Positions 31,983-42,566 of a DNA stretch of 64,000 bases are shown here, piece after piece (position 1 is the stretch's first letter; each line of letters opens with the position of its first letter). This DNA is from Pedobacter schmidteae (lineage in GTDB: Bacteria; Bacteroidota; Bacteroidia; Sphingobacteriales; Sphingobacteriaceae). Under the pieces are notes generated by a model that saw only the letters and a program-made list of their open reading frames with translations, searched no databases and had not been told where the DNA came from. A program made the position numbers and the translations under genes. The DNA is taken from NCBI GenBank assembly GCA_945901155.1, contig CAMDKO010000001.1, positions 32,948-96,947 on the forward strand, written 5' to 3'.

Positions 31983-32837
31983 ATGAATTTAGATAGAGAA
32001 ATAGTAGAACCATTTATTCTTAATGCAATTGCTGAGGATATTGGTGATGGGGATCACACATCACTTTCAACTATTCCTGCAGGTCAGTTAGGAAAAGCTA
32101 AATTACTTATTAAAGATTCAGGTATACTTGCGGGTATCGCGGTAGCTTTAGAAATTTTCAAAACTATTGATTCAAAACTCAGTGTTGAAGTATTAATTAA
32201 CGATGGGCAGACCGTAAATTATGGAGATATAGCCTTTTATGTTTCGGGAAGTGTACATTCTATCTTAAAAGCAGAACGCCTCGTTTTAAATACCATGCAA
32301 AGAATGAGTGGTATTGCTAGCAAAACTAACCGGATTGTAAAGATTCTGGAAGGGACAGGCACACAGGTTCTGGATACCCGAAAAACAACTCCAGGCTTAC
32401 GTTATCTTGAAAAAATGTCTGTAAAGATTGGGGGAGGAGTTAATCACAGATTTGGTTTGTATGATATGATTCTGATTAAGGATAATCATGTTGATTATGC
32501 CGGCGGAATTACCAATGCCATCCAATCTGCACAAAATTACTTAACAATAAACCAAATTACTATTCCAGTTGAAATAGAAGTTAGAAGCCTTCTTGAGTTA
32601 AGCCAGGTGATTGAAATAGGTGGTGTAGACAGAATATTACTTGATAATTTTGATTTTGTGGCCCTCAGAGAAGCTGTTGAACAGATCAATGGGGTTTATA
32701 TTACCGAGGCATCGGGAGGAATAACGGAAGAAAATGTCCTAGATTATGCACATTGTGGCGTTGATTATGTATCCATGGGCGCTTTGACACATTCGGTAAG
32801 AAGTCTTGACATGAGTTTAAAGGCAGTAAATCCCTAA
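31983..32837 (+). CDS. nadC: Nicotinate-nucleotide diphosphorylase (carboxylating)
   Basis: DTRKTTPGLRYLEKMSVKIGGGVNHRFGLYDMILIKDNH. Confidence 0.96.
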   Translation: MNLDREIVEPFILNAIAEDIGDGDHTSLSTIPAGQLGKAKLLIKDSGILAGIAVALEIFKTIDSKLSVEVLINDGQTVNYGDIAFYVSGSVHSILKAERLVLNTMQRMSGIASKTNRIVKILEGTGTQVLDTRKTTPGLRYLEKMSVKIGGGVNHRFGLYDMILIKDNHVDYAGGITNAIQSAQNYLTINQITIPVEIEVRSLLELSQVIEIGGVDRILLDNFDFVALREAVEQINGVYITEASGGITEENVLDYAHCGVDYVSMGALTHSVRSLDMSLKAVNP

Positions 32838-32890
32838 AAAAATAAAAATTTAATCATTACACCTGATTGAATTAGTAATATTGCATCTGA

Positions 32891-33535
32891 ATGATTTCAA
32901 TTTACTCTATTTCGGCTTTAATTTTAGCATACCTTTTTGGCTCTATACCGACGGCAGTGTGGATAGGACAGGCATTCTATGGGATTGATGTCAGGGAATA
33001 TGGTAGCGGAAATGCAGGTGCCACCAATACCTTCAGGGTTTTAGGAAAAAAGGCAGGTATTGCAGTAATGGTTCTGGACATATTAAAAGGCTATACTGCA
33101 ACCAATCTGGCGTATTTGATTGGATTATCGGTAACGGGCCCGCAAGATTCAGTTCAGTTCGTTAATTACCAGCTTGCACTTGGTGTTACCGCAGTGATGG
33201 GCCATTTATTTCCTGTTTTTGCAGGATTTCGCGGTGGAAAAGGAATAGCAACTTTATTTGGAATGATATTAGCAGTACACACTGGGGCAGCTTTGATTTG
33301 TGTCCTTACCTTTGTTGTAGTTTTATTGATTTCAAAATATGTTTCATTGAGTTCAATACTTTCAGGATTTTCCTTCCCTTTAAGTGTTATTTTCATATTT
33401 CAATCTCCTATACGTTCAGTTGTACTCTATGGAATGTGTATCTGTGTATTAATCTTAGTAACCCATCAAAAAAATATTGAACGGCTATTAAAAGGGAAAG
33501 AATCTAAAGTAGATCTGTTTAAAAGAAAGGAATAA
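32891..33535 (+). CDS. plsY: Glycerol-3-phosphate acyltransferase PlsY
   Basis: LFGSIPTAVWIG, GSGNAGATNTFRVLGKKAG, HLFPVFAGFRGGKGIAT. Confidence 0.96.
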   Translation: MISIYSISALILAYLFGSIPTAVWIGQAFYGIDVREYGSGNAGATNTFRVLGKKAGIAVMVLDILKGYTATNLAYLIGLSVTGPQDSVQFVNYQLALGVTAVMGHLFPVFAGFRGGKGIATLFGMILAVHTGAALICVLTFVVVLLISKYVSLSSILSGFSFPLSVIFIFQSPIRSVVLYGMCICVLILVTHQKNIERLLKGKESKVDLFKRKE

Positions 33536-33552
33536 CATCTCCTTGTATTTTT

Positions 33553-33597
33553 TAACAGAACCGCAGTAAGATTATCTTAGATCAGCGCGGCTGTTAG
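33553..33597. other. Nested stem-loop between plsY(+) and pabB-like(-), possible structured terminator
   Basis: AACAG(aa)CCGC ... GCGGCTGTT outer stem around an inner TAAGAT-t-ATCTTA hairpin, followed by ttctgtttttt. Confidence 0.45.
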
Positions 33598-33642
33598 GTT
33601 TGTTCTGTTTTTTCCTGCTCTCTTTACTAATAAAGGACGTAA

Positions 33643-34923
33643 TTAAGGTGTATTCAGGGATAAGACTTCAAGGATAGCCATGCCTTTTAATAAACATTCA
33701 TCGTATTCCTTTTCTGGTTCTGAATCCAATGTGATTGCACTTCCGGCATGAAAAGACAGGTAGTTTGAATCGGCATTGTAAAGAATAGTACGGATAACTA
33801 CATTGAAGTCGAAATCGCCGTTGGGAGCAAAATATCCAAGGGCCCCAGAATATACGCCGCGTTTGCTGCGTTCGTATTTTTCTGCAAGTTGCATCGCACT
33901 TATCTTGGGAGCACCGGTCATTGATCCCATTGGAAAAGTGTTCGAAATTATTGTGGTATTTTGAAGGTCTTCTTTTACTTGGCAAACTACTGTGGATATC
34001 ATTTGATGAACTTGTTTGAAGCTATATAAGCCAAAAAGTTCTTCTACTTTTACAGTCCCAGGCTTTGCGCTTTTAGTCAGATCGTTTCGCACCAAATCCA
34101 CAATCATTACATTTTCAGACCTTTCTTTTTCATTCTTAAGGAGCAAATTCTTTTGCTCTTCATCCTGAATTATATTTGATTTTCTTGAAGAAGTGCCTTT
34201 TATTGGCTGACTAATCAATTTATTCCCTCTACGACTAAGGAATCGCTCCGGAGTTGCTGAAATAATGAAGTGATTATTTATTTTGAAATAGTTTGCGAAT
34301 GGGGTAGGTGATATATCGTTTAGTTGAATGAAGACTTCAAGAGGGTTAATGCAATAGTTTTCAGCATAAAATTCCTGGCAAAAGTTAAGTTCATAAATAT
34401 CCCCCCTTTGAATATGTTTCTGAATTTCCTTGACTGAGCTAATATATTCTTCCCTGCTAAAGCGGCTTTGAATTTTTGGTTTTGTAGTAGCATTTCCTGA
34501 TTTTGGTATCTCATACTCATTCAGAACTTTCCAAAGATCATCAGGTACATCAGTAGTGATCTGAACCTTATTTCCCTTTATTTGAATGGAATGTTGAGGC
34601 AGGAAAAAGAAAATATCCTGAAAGCCGAGATGATCTGGATTAAGGGAATATAAATCTTCTGCCTGATTTTTAAGGTCATAGGCAAAGTAACCTGGAATAA
34701 AGTCATGGTTTTCAGTTAAAAGGTCATTTAATTGATCAAATGATCCTTTATCTGAATGATTCAGTTCTTTTTTTACTCCCGCTGCTATAAAAACATCAAA
34801 TGCTGAATAGGGATCAGAATAATGATTGGAATCAAAATAACATGCTGTCGAAAATGAATTTGCCCAATGTAAGCCCTTTAGTTTAAACGTGTCTGGATTA
34901 TCAGTATTAAAAACTTTTAACAT
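33643..34923 (-). CDS. pabB: Anthranilate / aminodeoxychorismate synthase component I-like (PabB-type)
   Basis: ISATPERFLSRRGNKLISQPIKGTSSR, FPMGSMTGAPKISAMQLAEKYE. Confidence 0.85.
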   Translation of the reverse strand: MLKVFNTDNPDTFKLKGLHWANSFSTACYFDSNHYSDPYSAFDVFIAAGVKKELNHSDKGSFDQLNDLLTENHDFIPGYFAYDLKNQAEDLYSLNPDHLGFQDIFFFLPQHSIQIKGNKVQITTDVPDDLWKVLNEYEIPKSGNATTKPKIQSRFSREEYISSVKEIQKHIQRGDIYELNFCQEFYAENYCINPLEVFIQLNDISPTPFANYFKINNHFIISATPERFLSRRGNKLISQPIKGTSSRKSNIIQDEEQKNLLLKNEKERSENVMIVDLVRNDLTKSAKPGTVKVEELFGLYSFKQVHQMISTVVCQVKEDLQNTTIISNTFPMGSMTGAPKISAMQLAEKYERSKRGVYSGALGYFAPNGDFDFNVVIRTILYNADSNYLSFHAGSAITLDSEPEKEYDECLLKGMAILEVLSLNTP

Positions 34924-34973
34924 AGATACATTAATTCATAATGGCTGCCATATAAATTTTTGAGCAGTCTTTA

Positions 34974-36248
34974 TTAGCAGAGTGTTAGCGTTTGTACGCG
35001 ATCAGGACCTACAGAAAGATATTTTACCGGCACACCCAGATGTTTTTCAAGATAGTCGATGTAATTCTTTAATTTTTCTGGAATGGCATCGATTTCGCGA
35101 ATTCCTGTGATATCTTCTGCCCATCCTGGTATAGCCTCAAATATAGGTTCTGCTTTTACAGCATTGATATCATAGGGCATGTAGTCAATTACTTCACCAT
35201 CGTATTTATAATGCGTACAGGCATAAATGGTTTCAAATCCGCTCAGCACATCAGCTTTGGTCATCACCATTTCGGTTACTCCATTAAGCATGATGGCGTA
35301 TTTTAATGCAGGAAGGTCAATCCAGCCACATCGGCGTGGTCGGCCTGTAGTTGCTCCAAATTCATGGCCAATTCTTCTGAGTTCTTCGCCTGTTTCATTT
35401 TCAAGCTCAGTTGGGAATGGACCGCTGCCCACTCTTGTACAGTATGCTTTAAATATTCCAATTACACTTCCAATGTTTTTTGGTGCAACGCCAAGGCCTG
35501 TACAAGCACCTGCGGTAGTGGTGTTAGATGAGGTTACAAAAGGGTATGATCCAAAATCAATATCAAGCATAGTGCCTTGAGCTCCTTCGGCCAGTACTTT
35601 TTTTCCTTCTCTTAAATATTGATTTACAAAATGCTCGCTATCCACCTGAGGTATTGATTTCAATAATTCTACTGCCTCAAAAAATGCAGTTTCTTTTTCA
35701 GTATAATCAGGTATTTCACCATAATGTGATAAAATGGATCGGTGTTTATTTACCAGTCTATCATATCGCTCACGGAAATCTTTTAGCATGGTATCGCCTA
35801 CACGTAAGCCATTTCTGCCTGTCTTATCCATATAAGTTGGACCGATACCTTTTAAGGTTGAGCCAATCTTTGCTGCGCCCATATTACTTTCAGATGCTGC
35901 ATCTAGTAATTGGTGAGTAGGTAAAATAAGGTGTGCTTTTCGGGCAATTACCATTTTTTTTCTGGCAACCGGATCAAACCCGTTTTTTTTCAGATTGTCA
36001 AGTTCTCTTTTTAAGGTGATCGGATCAATCACCACCCCATTTCCGATTAGGTTCATAGCCTTATCGTTGAATATTCCAGAAGGAATAGTATTCAGAACAT
36101 ATTTCTGATTATCAAACTCCAATGTATGACCTGCATTGGGTCCACCCTGAAAACGGGCAATTAAGTCGTATTCCGGACTTAATACATCAACAATTTTTCC
36201 TTTTCCTTCATCGCCCCATTGGAGGCCTAACAATACGTCAACAGTCAT
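34974..36248 (-). CDS. purA: Adenylosuccinate synthetase
   Basis: LGLQWGDEGKGKIVD, GGPNAGHT, TTTGRPRRCGWIDL-type motif. Confidence 0.97.
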   Translation of the reverse strand: MTVDVLLGLQWGDEGKGKIVDVLSPEYDLIARFQGGPNAGHTLEFDNQKYVLNTIPSGIFNDKAMNLIGNGVVIDPITLKRELDNLKKNGFDPVARKKMVIARKAHLILPTHQLLDAASESNMGAAKIGSTLKGIGPTYMDKTGRNGLRVGDTMLKDFRERYDRLVNKHRSILSHYGEIPDYTEKETAFFEAVELLKSIPQVDSEHFVNQYLREGKKVLAEGAQGTMLDIDFGSYPFVTSSNTTTAGACTGLGVAPKNIGSVIGIFKAYCTRVGSGPFPTELENETGEELRRIGHEFGATTGRPRRCGWIDLPALKYAIMLNGVTEMVMTKADVLSGFETIYACTHYKYDGEVIDYMPYDINAVKAEPIFEAIPGWAEDITGIREIDAIPEKLKNYIDYLEKHLGVPVKYLSVGPDRVQTLTLC

Positions 36249-36280
36249 GATATAAAATACGGGGTATGGGTATATTAATG

Positions 36281-36778
36281 TTAATTTTTAGTTTGAAATG
36301 AATCGCAATGGCCTTCCTTAAGTCTGGAACAGTTACCATATAAATTCAGAGAATGATGTTTTATTTCGAATTTTAGAATTTCACCCATCATACTTTGAAT
36401 CTGTTGAATTCTAGGATCACAAAACTCTACTACTTTGCCGCAATCTAAACAGATAATATGATCATGCTGCTTATAGCCATAAGATTTTTCGAATTGCGCC
36501 ATATTTTTACCAAACTGATGCTTGGTAACGAGATCGCATGAAACCAAAAGTTCAAGCGTATTGTAAACAGTGGCACGACTTACCCGGTATTTCTTGTTTT
36601 TCATGTGGATATACAATGATTCCACATCAAAATGGTCGCTTCTGGAATAAATTTCTTCCAGGATTGCGTAGCGTTCCGGGGTTTTTCGCAAGCTTTTATT
36701 TTCAAGATAGGCCTCAAAAATTTTAATTACCAGTGCAATAGTGTCTTTTCCGGACATAGTATGTTTTAGTGAATTCAA
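36281..36778 (-). CDS. Fur-family transcriptional regulator
   Basis: [60 protein letters not shown]. Confidence 0.93.
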   Translation of the reverse strand: MNSLKHTMSGKDTIALVIKIFEAYLENKSLRKTPERYAILEEIYSRSDHFDVESLYIHMKNKKYRVSRATVYNTLELLVSCDLVTKHQFGKNMAQFEKSYGYKQHDHIICLDCGKVVEFCDPRIQQIQSMMGEILKFEIKHHSLNLYGNCSRLKEGHCDSFQTKN

Positions 36779-36812
36779 ATTTATCCAAAAAATAAGAATA
36801 TTCAGTATTTAA

Positions 36813-39044
36813 TTAGGAAGCCTTTACCAAATCTTCTGTATTTGAATCGAAACGAGTTACTGAAGTAACCCCAACTACTTCCTTAAGCTTATTAATGAGA
36901 TTGTCTAGATGTTTTGTATTGTTTACATAAACCATGATCGAACCTTCAAAAATGCCTTCATCAGTATCAACAGTGATTGATCGCATATTAACTTTGAAAT
37001 CACTAGAAATTACTGTTGTGATTTTATTGATCAATCCAACATCATCAAAACCTGTGATATGTAATCCAGTTAAAAATGCTAACTCTTTTTGTGAATTCCA
37101 TTTCGCTTTTACAATCCTGTACCCGTAATTTGACATCAGTTTGGCAGCATTTGGGCAATTAGTCCGGTGTATTTTAATGCCATCGCCAACGGTTACAAAC
37201 CCAAATACATCATCTCCTGGAATTGGGTTGCAGCAGCTTGAAAGTTTATAATCTAGTTTTTGAAGATCTTCACCAATTAATAAGGTGTCATTATCGTCTC
37301 CTTTAACTTTCTTGAGTAGCTCTTCATTATAACCATTGTCAACCTTTTCTGGCTTATTCTCTATAACTTTTTCAGAAGCTACAAACTCTTTTAGGTGTCT
37401 GATATCAATTTTTCCCTGTGCAACTGTGTAAAAAAGATCTAGAGTAGATGGAAGCTTGAAATAATAAGAAAGTTTATACAGATTATCGGTATTGTAAGTT
37501 ACTTTTAATGATTTTAGTTTGCGTTCCAATATTTCTTTACCTTGCTCAGCAATCTTCCTTTTTTCCTCTTTTAATGAAGATTTGATCTTAGATTTTGCCT
37601 TGGCAGTAACCACAAAACTCAGCCAGTCTTCTTTTGGACTTTGCTTTCCAGAAGTAATGATCTCTACCTGATCACCATTTTGAAGTTTATAAGACAATGG
37701 TACTAGTTTATGATTAACCTTGGCTCCGATACAACTTGCCCCAATATCGGTATGGATTTCAAATGCAAAGTCGAGCGCGGTAGCTTCAACAGGAAGCTGA
37801 ATCAATGCACCTTTTGGTGTAAAAATAAAGATCTCATCCGAAAACAAATTCATCTTAAAGTCATCCAAAAAATCAAGTGCATTGGCTTCTGGGTTGCTTA
37901 AAAGCTCCCTTACTTTTTGAATCCATTGATCAAGTCCACTGTCTGTATTGGGTTCTTCTTTATATTTCCAATGCGCAGCAAATCCTTTCTCAGCAATTTC
38001 ATTCATTCGATTGGTGCGGATCTGCACTTCTACCCACTGTCCTCTTGGGCCCATTACTGTAGTATGCAATGATTCATATCCGTTTGCCCTAGGCGAAGAT
38101 ATCCAGTCGCGAAGGCGATCCGGATTGGGATGGTATAGATCTGTAACTATAGAGTATGCTTTCCAGCAATCTGATTTTTCACTTTCAGGTTTGCTGTTTA
38201 AGATGATGCGGATCGCAAAAAGGTCATAAACTTCATCGAAAGGTATATTTTTCTTCCGCATCTTTGTCCAGATGGAATGGATGGACTTGGGTCTTCCGTA
38301 AAGGTCTGCATCAAGACCTTGCTCATTTAAAATTTCATTGATTGGAGTGATAAAATCTCTGATAAAATTTTCTCTCTCTGCTTTTTTCTCATTTAGCTGC
38401 TGAGCAATGAACTTGTAAGTTACCGGTTCCATGTATTTCATGGCAAGATCTTCAAGTTCCGATTTTAAGGTATAAAGCCCCAGACGGTGTGCTAAGGGAG
38501 CATAGAGATACACGGTTTCTGATGAAATTTTTAGTTGCTTATCTCTGGGCATAAAGTCCATCGTACGCATATTATGCAAACGATCGGCCAGTTTGATTAA
38601 AATCACTCGTACATCATCTGCAAGAGTGAGAAGCATTTTTCTAAAATTTTCGGCTTGTAAAGAACTGTTATAATCAAATACCCCAGATATTTTGGTTAAT
38701 CCGTCAATAATCTTTGCAACTTTTTTGCCAAACTCACGCTCAATATCATCAAGTGCTATATCAGTATCTTCAACAACATCATGTAATAGCGCACAAACGA
38801 TGGATGTAGTGCCCAAACCAATTTCCTGTGCAGCTATTTGTGCTACAGCAATTGGGTGGTAGATATAAGGCTCACCAGATTTTCTTCGCATATTCTGATG
38901 GCTTTGTAATGCCATATCAAATGCAATTCGAATCATTCGCTTGTCGCCTTTTTGCATAGTAGGCTTACAAGCTCTTAATAAGGCACGATATCTCTTGAGT
39001 ATCTCTTTCTTTTCAGCTTCAATATCAATCACAAGTTCTTTCAT
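36813..39044 (-). CDS. RelA/SpoT-type bifunctional (p)ppGpp synthetase/hydrolase
   Basis: HDVVEDTDIALDDIEREFG (HD), YGRPKSIHSIWTKM, NGYESLHTTVMGP, TGS and ACT domains. Confidence 0.96.
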   Translation of the reverse strand: MKELVIDIEAEKKEILKRYRALLRACKPTMQKGDKRMIRIAFDMALQSHQNMRRKSGEPYIYHPIAVAQIAAQEIGLGTTSIVCALLHDVVEDTDIALDDIEREFGKKVAKIIDGLTKISGVFDYNSSLQAENFRKMLLTLADDVRVILIKLADRLHNMRTMDFMPRDKQLKISSETVYLYAPLAHRLGLYTLKSELEDLAMKYMEPVTYKFIAQQLNEKKAERENFIRDFITPINEILNEQGLDADLYGRPKSIHSIWTKMRKKNIPFDEVYDLFAIRIILNSKPESEKSDCWKAYSIVTDLYHPNPDRLRDWISSPRANGYESLHTTVMGPRGQWVEVQIRTNRMNEIAEKGFAAHWKYKEEPNTDSGLDQWIQKVRELLSNPEANALDFLDDFKMNLFSDEIFIFTPKGALIQLPVEATALDFAFEIHTDIGASCIGAKVNHKLVPLSYKLQNGDQVEIITSGKQSPKEDWLSFVVTAKAKSKIKSSLKEEKRKIAEQGKEILERKLKSLKVTYNTDNLYKLSYYFKLPSTLDLFYTVAQGKIDIRHLKEFVASEKVIENKPEKVDNGYNEELLKKVKGDDNDTLLIGEDLQKLDYKLSSCCNPIPGDDVFGFVTVGDGIKIHRTNCPNAAKLMSNYGYRIVKAKWNSQKELAFLTGLHITGFDDVGLINKITTVISSDFKVNMRSITVDTDEGIFEGSIMVYVNNTKHLDNLINKLKEVVGVTSVTRFDSNTEDLVKAS

Positions 39045-39159
39045 CCTTTAACACAATAGCTATTTCTAAAAAACGTTAACATTTTTAATAGGTTACAATT
39101 TCTAAATCTGGGTATTAATAATTATAAATATTAGCTGTATTTTTGTATCGTATAAATTT

Positions 39160-39780
39160 ATGAAATTTTTGAAGCTATCTATAATACTTTTAATGGTTTT
39201 GATGTCAAAATTGGCATTAGCTCAGTATAAGAATGATCCAACCGTTAAAGGCATGGCTGATACTATACGGGTTTCCACCACTAACATAGATAATGAATTA
39301 ATACCCTGGATTGTTATTCCTGAAATTACCATCACTGATACCCGCTTATTTAAGTCGCCTGAAGAAAAAGTTAAATTCAATCGCTTAAGATATAACGTTC
39401 TAAAAGTTTTGCCTTATGCTATGTATGCCAGGAGGAAATATTCAGAACTGCAAGTACAATTGAATTATGCGAAAAGCAGAAAAGACAAAAGAGTATTAAT
39501 AAAGGCCTTTGAAGGTGAAATAAAAGATATGTTTAATAAGGAGATTAAAAATCTGACGATTACACAAGGCGGGATTTTGATTAAATTGATCGATAGAGAA
39601 ACAGGAACAAGTAGTTATGATCTACTGAAAGATATGAAAGGTGGAATAACTGCGTTCTTTTACCAGTCTATTGCAAGATTTTTCGGTAATAACCTCAAAA
39701 ACACTTACGATCCTCAAGAAGACCGGGATATTGAAGCTATCATACAAGCCGCTGGCTATTATTCTTACAGCTATCTATGA
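39160..39780 (+). CDS. DUF4294-like secreted protein
   Basis: Signal peptide; PWIVIPEITITDTRLFKSPEEKVKFNRLRYNVLKVLPYAMYAR pattern. Confidence 0.72.
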   Translation: MKFLKLSIILLMVLMSKLALAQYKNDPTVKGMADTIRVSTTNIDNELIPWIVIPEITITDTRLFKSPEEKVKFNRLRYNVLKVLPYAMYARRKYSELQVQLNYAKSRKDKRVLIKAFEGEIKDMFNKEIKNLTITQGGILIKLIDRETGTSSYDLLKDMKGGITAFFYQSIARFFGNNLKNTYDPQEDRDIEAIIQAAGYYSYSYL

Positions 39781-40283
39781 ATAAAAAATCAGTTTACCAG
39801 TTCACTGTCCAAAGATTGAACGGTACAGAAACGAATTTGCTGGATTATAAGGGTAAAGTATTGTTAATTGTAAATACTGCTTCAGAATGCGGGTTTACTC
39901 CTCAACTAAAAGATCTTGAAAAACTTTACAAGGATCATGAAGGTGATGATTTTGAGATCCTTGCTTTTCCTTCAAATGATTTTGGTGGACAGGAACCATT
40001 AGAAGGAGCCGCTATCAGTACTTTTTGCGAAATTAATTTTGGAGTAAGCTTTCCTGTTTTCGATAAGATTCGTGTCAGAGGTGAATATGCTCATCCATTG
40101 TATAAATTTCTTTCTGATAAAAAACTTAATGGAAGTGTAGGTGCCAGTCCGAGATGGAATTTTCATAAATATTTAATCAATAAGGAAGGCGAGATTGTGG
40201 ATTTCTTTTACCCATTTACTAAGCCCAGCTCCTCTAGAATTAAAAAGAAGATTAATAAATTACTGAATTCAACCTCATTATGA
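39777..40283 (+). CDS. Glutathione-peroxidase-family thiol peroxidase
   Basis: VNTASECGFTPQLKDLEKLY, LAFPSNDFGGQEP, RWNFHKYLINKEG. Confidence 0.94.
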   Translation: MNKKSVYQFTVQRLNGTETNLLDYKGKVLLIVNTASECGFTPQLKDLEKLYKDHEGDDFEILAFPSNDFGGQEPLEGAAISTFCEINFGVSFPVFDKIRVRGEYAHPLYKFLSDKKLNGSVGASPRWNFHKYLINKEGEIVDFFYPFTKPSSSRIKKKINKLLNSTSL

Positions 40284-40996
40284 AGTTAGACATACTCGTA
40301 TTTGCGGTGCATCCAGATGATGCAGAATTAGGATGTTCCGGAACAATTTTAAAACATATTGCTGGAGGTAGAAAGGTTGGTATAATCGATCTTACCAGAG
40401 GTGAATTAGGTACCCGTGGGACAGCTGAAACGCGTGATCAGGAAACAGCTGAGTCAACTAAGATATTAGGTTTGCATGTGCGCCAAAATCTTGAAATGAG
40501 GGATGGTTTTTTTCGTAATGATGAGGAACATCAACTTAAGATTATTCAGATGATCCGTAAATATACTCCTGAAATTGTTTTATGTAATGCTTTACATGAC
40601 CGTCATCCTGACCATCGTAGAGCGAGTGATCTAATAAATGATGCAGTTTTTCTTTCAGGACTTCCTAAAATTAAGACAGAGCTGCATCGGGAATCCCAAA
40701 TGGCTTATAGACCCCGTTTGCTGCTTCAGTACATTCAGGACAGATATATTGAACCTGATATTATAGTAGATGTAAGCAATTTTTGGGATAAAAAAATGGA
40801 ATGTATTCATGCTTTCAAAACCCAGTTTTTTAACTCATTAAGTGAAGATCAAGAAACCTATATTTCTACGCCTCACTTTTTAAAATCAATAGAGGCACGT
40901 TCCCGCGAATTAGGAAAGTCAATCAATGCTATTCATGCCGAGGGTTTTACCTGTAGAAAATTACTTGGCATTGATGATTTAATGGATTTGAAGTAA
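40280..40996 (+). CDS. bshB1: Bacillithiol biosynthesis deacetylase BshB1
   Basis: LDILVFAVHPDDAELGCSGTI (LmbE), DLTRGELGTRGTAETRDQE, HDRHPDHRRAS. Confidence 0.93.
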   Translation: MKLDILVFAVHPDDAELGCSGTILKHIAGGRKVGIIDLTRGELGTRGTAETRDQETAESTKILGLHVRQNLEMRDGFFRNDEEHQLKIIQMIRKYTPEIVLCNALHDRHPDHRRASDLINDAVFLSGLPKIKTELHRESQMAYRPRLLLQYIQDRYIEPDIIVDVSNFWDKKMECIHAFKTQFFNSLSEDQETYISTPHFLKSIEARSRELGKSINAIHAEGFTCRKLLGIDDLMDLK

Positions 40997-41044
40997 GTTT
41001 TGTAAAACCAGATCGGATTAAAATAGGACTGTATAAGTTCTTTT

Positions 41045-42382
41045 TTACAGGCTTGGAATAATTTTCTCTATAACTTCAATTCCTATATCAATATGATTTT
41101 TTTCAATGATCAAGGCAGGTCTAAAACGAATGGTTTTTTCACCACAACCCAAGAACATAATATTTTCCTCCATTCCTTTAGTAATAAATCGATCGCGCAT
41201 ATCTTTACTTGGCAAGTCAAAGGCTGTAATTAATCCTAAACCCCGTACATTTCCAACCTTTTCATTCTTTTTAGAGATTTCAACTAATCTTTCCTGCAGA
41301 TAATTTCCGCAAGTGCCAGCATTAGATAATAAGTTATCTTCTTCAATAATTTCAAGAATGCGAGTAGATCGAACCATATCTACAAGGCTTCCTCCCCAAG
41401 TGGAGTTGATCCGTGATGACACTTTGAAAACATTGCTTTTTATTTCATCTACTTTAGTGCCCACAAGTATTCCACATACCTGCATTTTTTTCCCAAAAGC
41501 AAGTATATCCGGACGTGCAAGCTCACCAAAATGCTCATGAGCCCAAAATTTACCTGATAGGCCTACACCAGTTTGAACTTCATCGTATATTAAAAAACAA
41601 TCATTTTCATCAGCTATAAGTCGTAATTGCTCAAGAAATTCTTGGCGCACATGGTTGTCACCACCTTCTGATTGTATCGGTTCAATAATTATGGCGCAAA
41701 TGTCATCCTCATTATCCAGAAATGCTTGCTGAATCTGTGCTAATGAAAGTGCTTCTCTCTTTTTAAGATCTTCATATTCATTATCTGTATATGGAAATTT
41801 AATAGCAGGAATACTTACCCTTGGCCAATCAAATTTTGCAAACCATTTTGTTTTTTCGGATACTGTATTGGTTAAACTTAACGTGTAACCGGTACGACCA
41901 TGAAAGGCTTTTTCAAAATGTAGAACTTTTAATCCGAGTTCTTTAGTATATCCTTTTTCAAAATTCTTCTGAACTTTCCAGTCCATGGCAACCTTTAAGG
42001 CATTTTCAATTGCAAGACCTCCACCAGCAATGAAAAAGGCATGAGGAAGGTATTCCGGAATCCCAACTCGCGAAAAAGTTTCAACAAACTGCGCGTACTG
42101 AGTAGTGTATATATCTGAATTAGATGGGTTAGTTAGGGCAGCAAGCATCAGATTTTTTTTAAACTCTTCATCATTAATCATTTTGGAATGATTATAGCCT
42201 AAAGGAACAGAGGCAAAGCAGGTAAAAAAATCTAAAAGCGTACGTTTATATTTGGAATCATAGATATGAACCCCAGTACTTTTTTCCATGTCAAAAGTTA
42301 AATCATAACCATCAGCAAGTATATGTTTATTAAGAGATTCCTGGACTTTTTCTGAGGATACTGATAGCTTATACATAGTCAA
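41045..42382 (-). CDS. lat: L-lysine 6-transaminase
   Basis: Class III aminotransferase: FFIAGGGLAIENALKVAMDWKVQKN, IYDEVQTGVGLSGKFWAHEHFG; Lat-type N-term GYDLTFDMEKSTG. Confidence 0.85.
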   Translation of the reverse strand: MTMYKLSVSSEKVQESLNKHILADGYDLTFDMEKSTGVHIYDSKYKRTLLDFFTCFASVPLGYNHSKMINDEEFKKNLMLAALTNPSNSDIYTTQYAQFVETFSRVGIPEYLPHAFFIAGGGLAIENALKVAMDWKVQKNFEKGYTKELGLKVLHFEKAFHGRTGYTLSLTNTVSEKTKWFAKFDWPRVSIPAIKFPYTDNEYEDLKKREALSLAQIQQAFLDNEDDICAIIIEPIQSEGGDNHVRQEFLEQLRLIADENDCFLIYDEVQTGVGLSGKFWAHEHFGELARPDILAFGKKMQVCGILVGTKVDEIKSNVFKVSSRINSTWGGSLVDMVRSTRILEIIEEDNLLSNAGTCGNYLQERLVEISKKNEKVGNVRGLGLITAFDLPSKDMRDRFITKGMEENIMFLGCGEKTIRFRPALIIEKNHIDIGIEVIEKIIPSL

Positions 42383-42566
42383 GGGAATAGATCTAAAAAT
42401 AAAAAAAAGGGCTCATATGACCAAATTTAGCCTTTTTACTTCGTTATTAGTAAATAATAGGTTTAAACTGTTTAAAGCTATTATTTGAATGTCAATAATT
42501 TAAGATATTGTTTCAGAGCTCTGTGATTCTGTAAGAACTAGTCAATTTCTACCTGAAATAGCTTCT

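Noticed and set aside
35227-35580. 117-aa plus-strand ORF opposite purA
   Set aside because: Shadow frame of purA.
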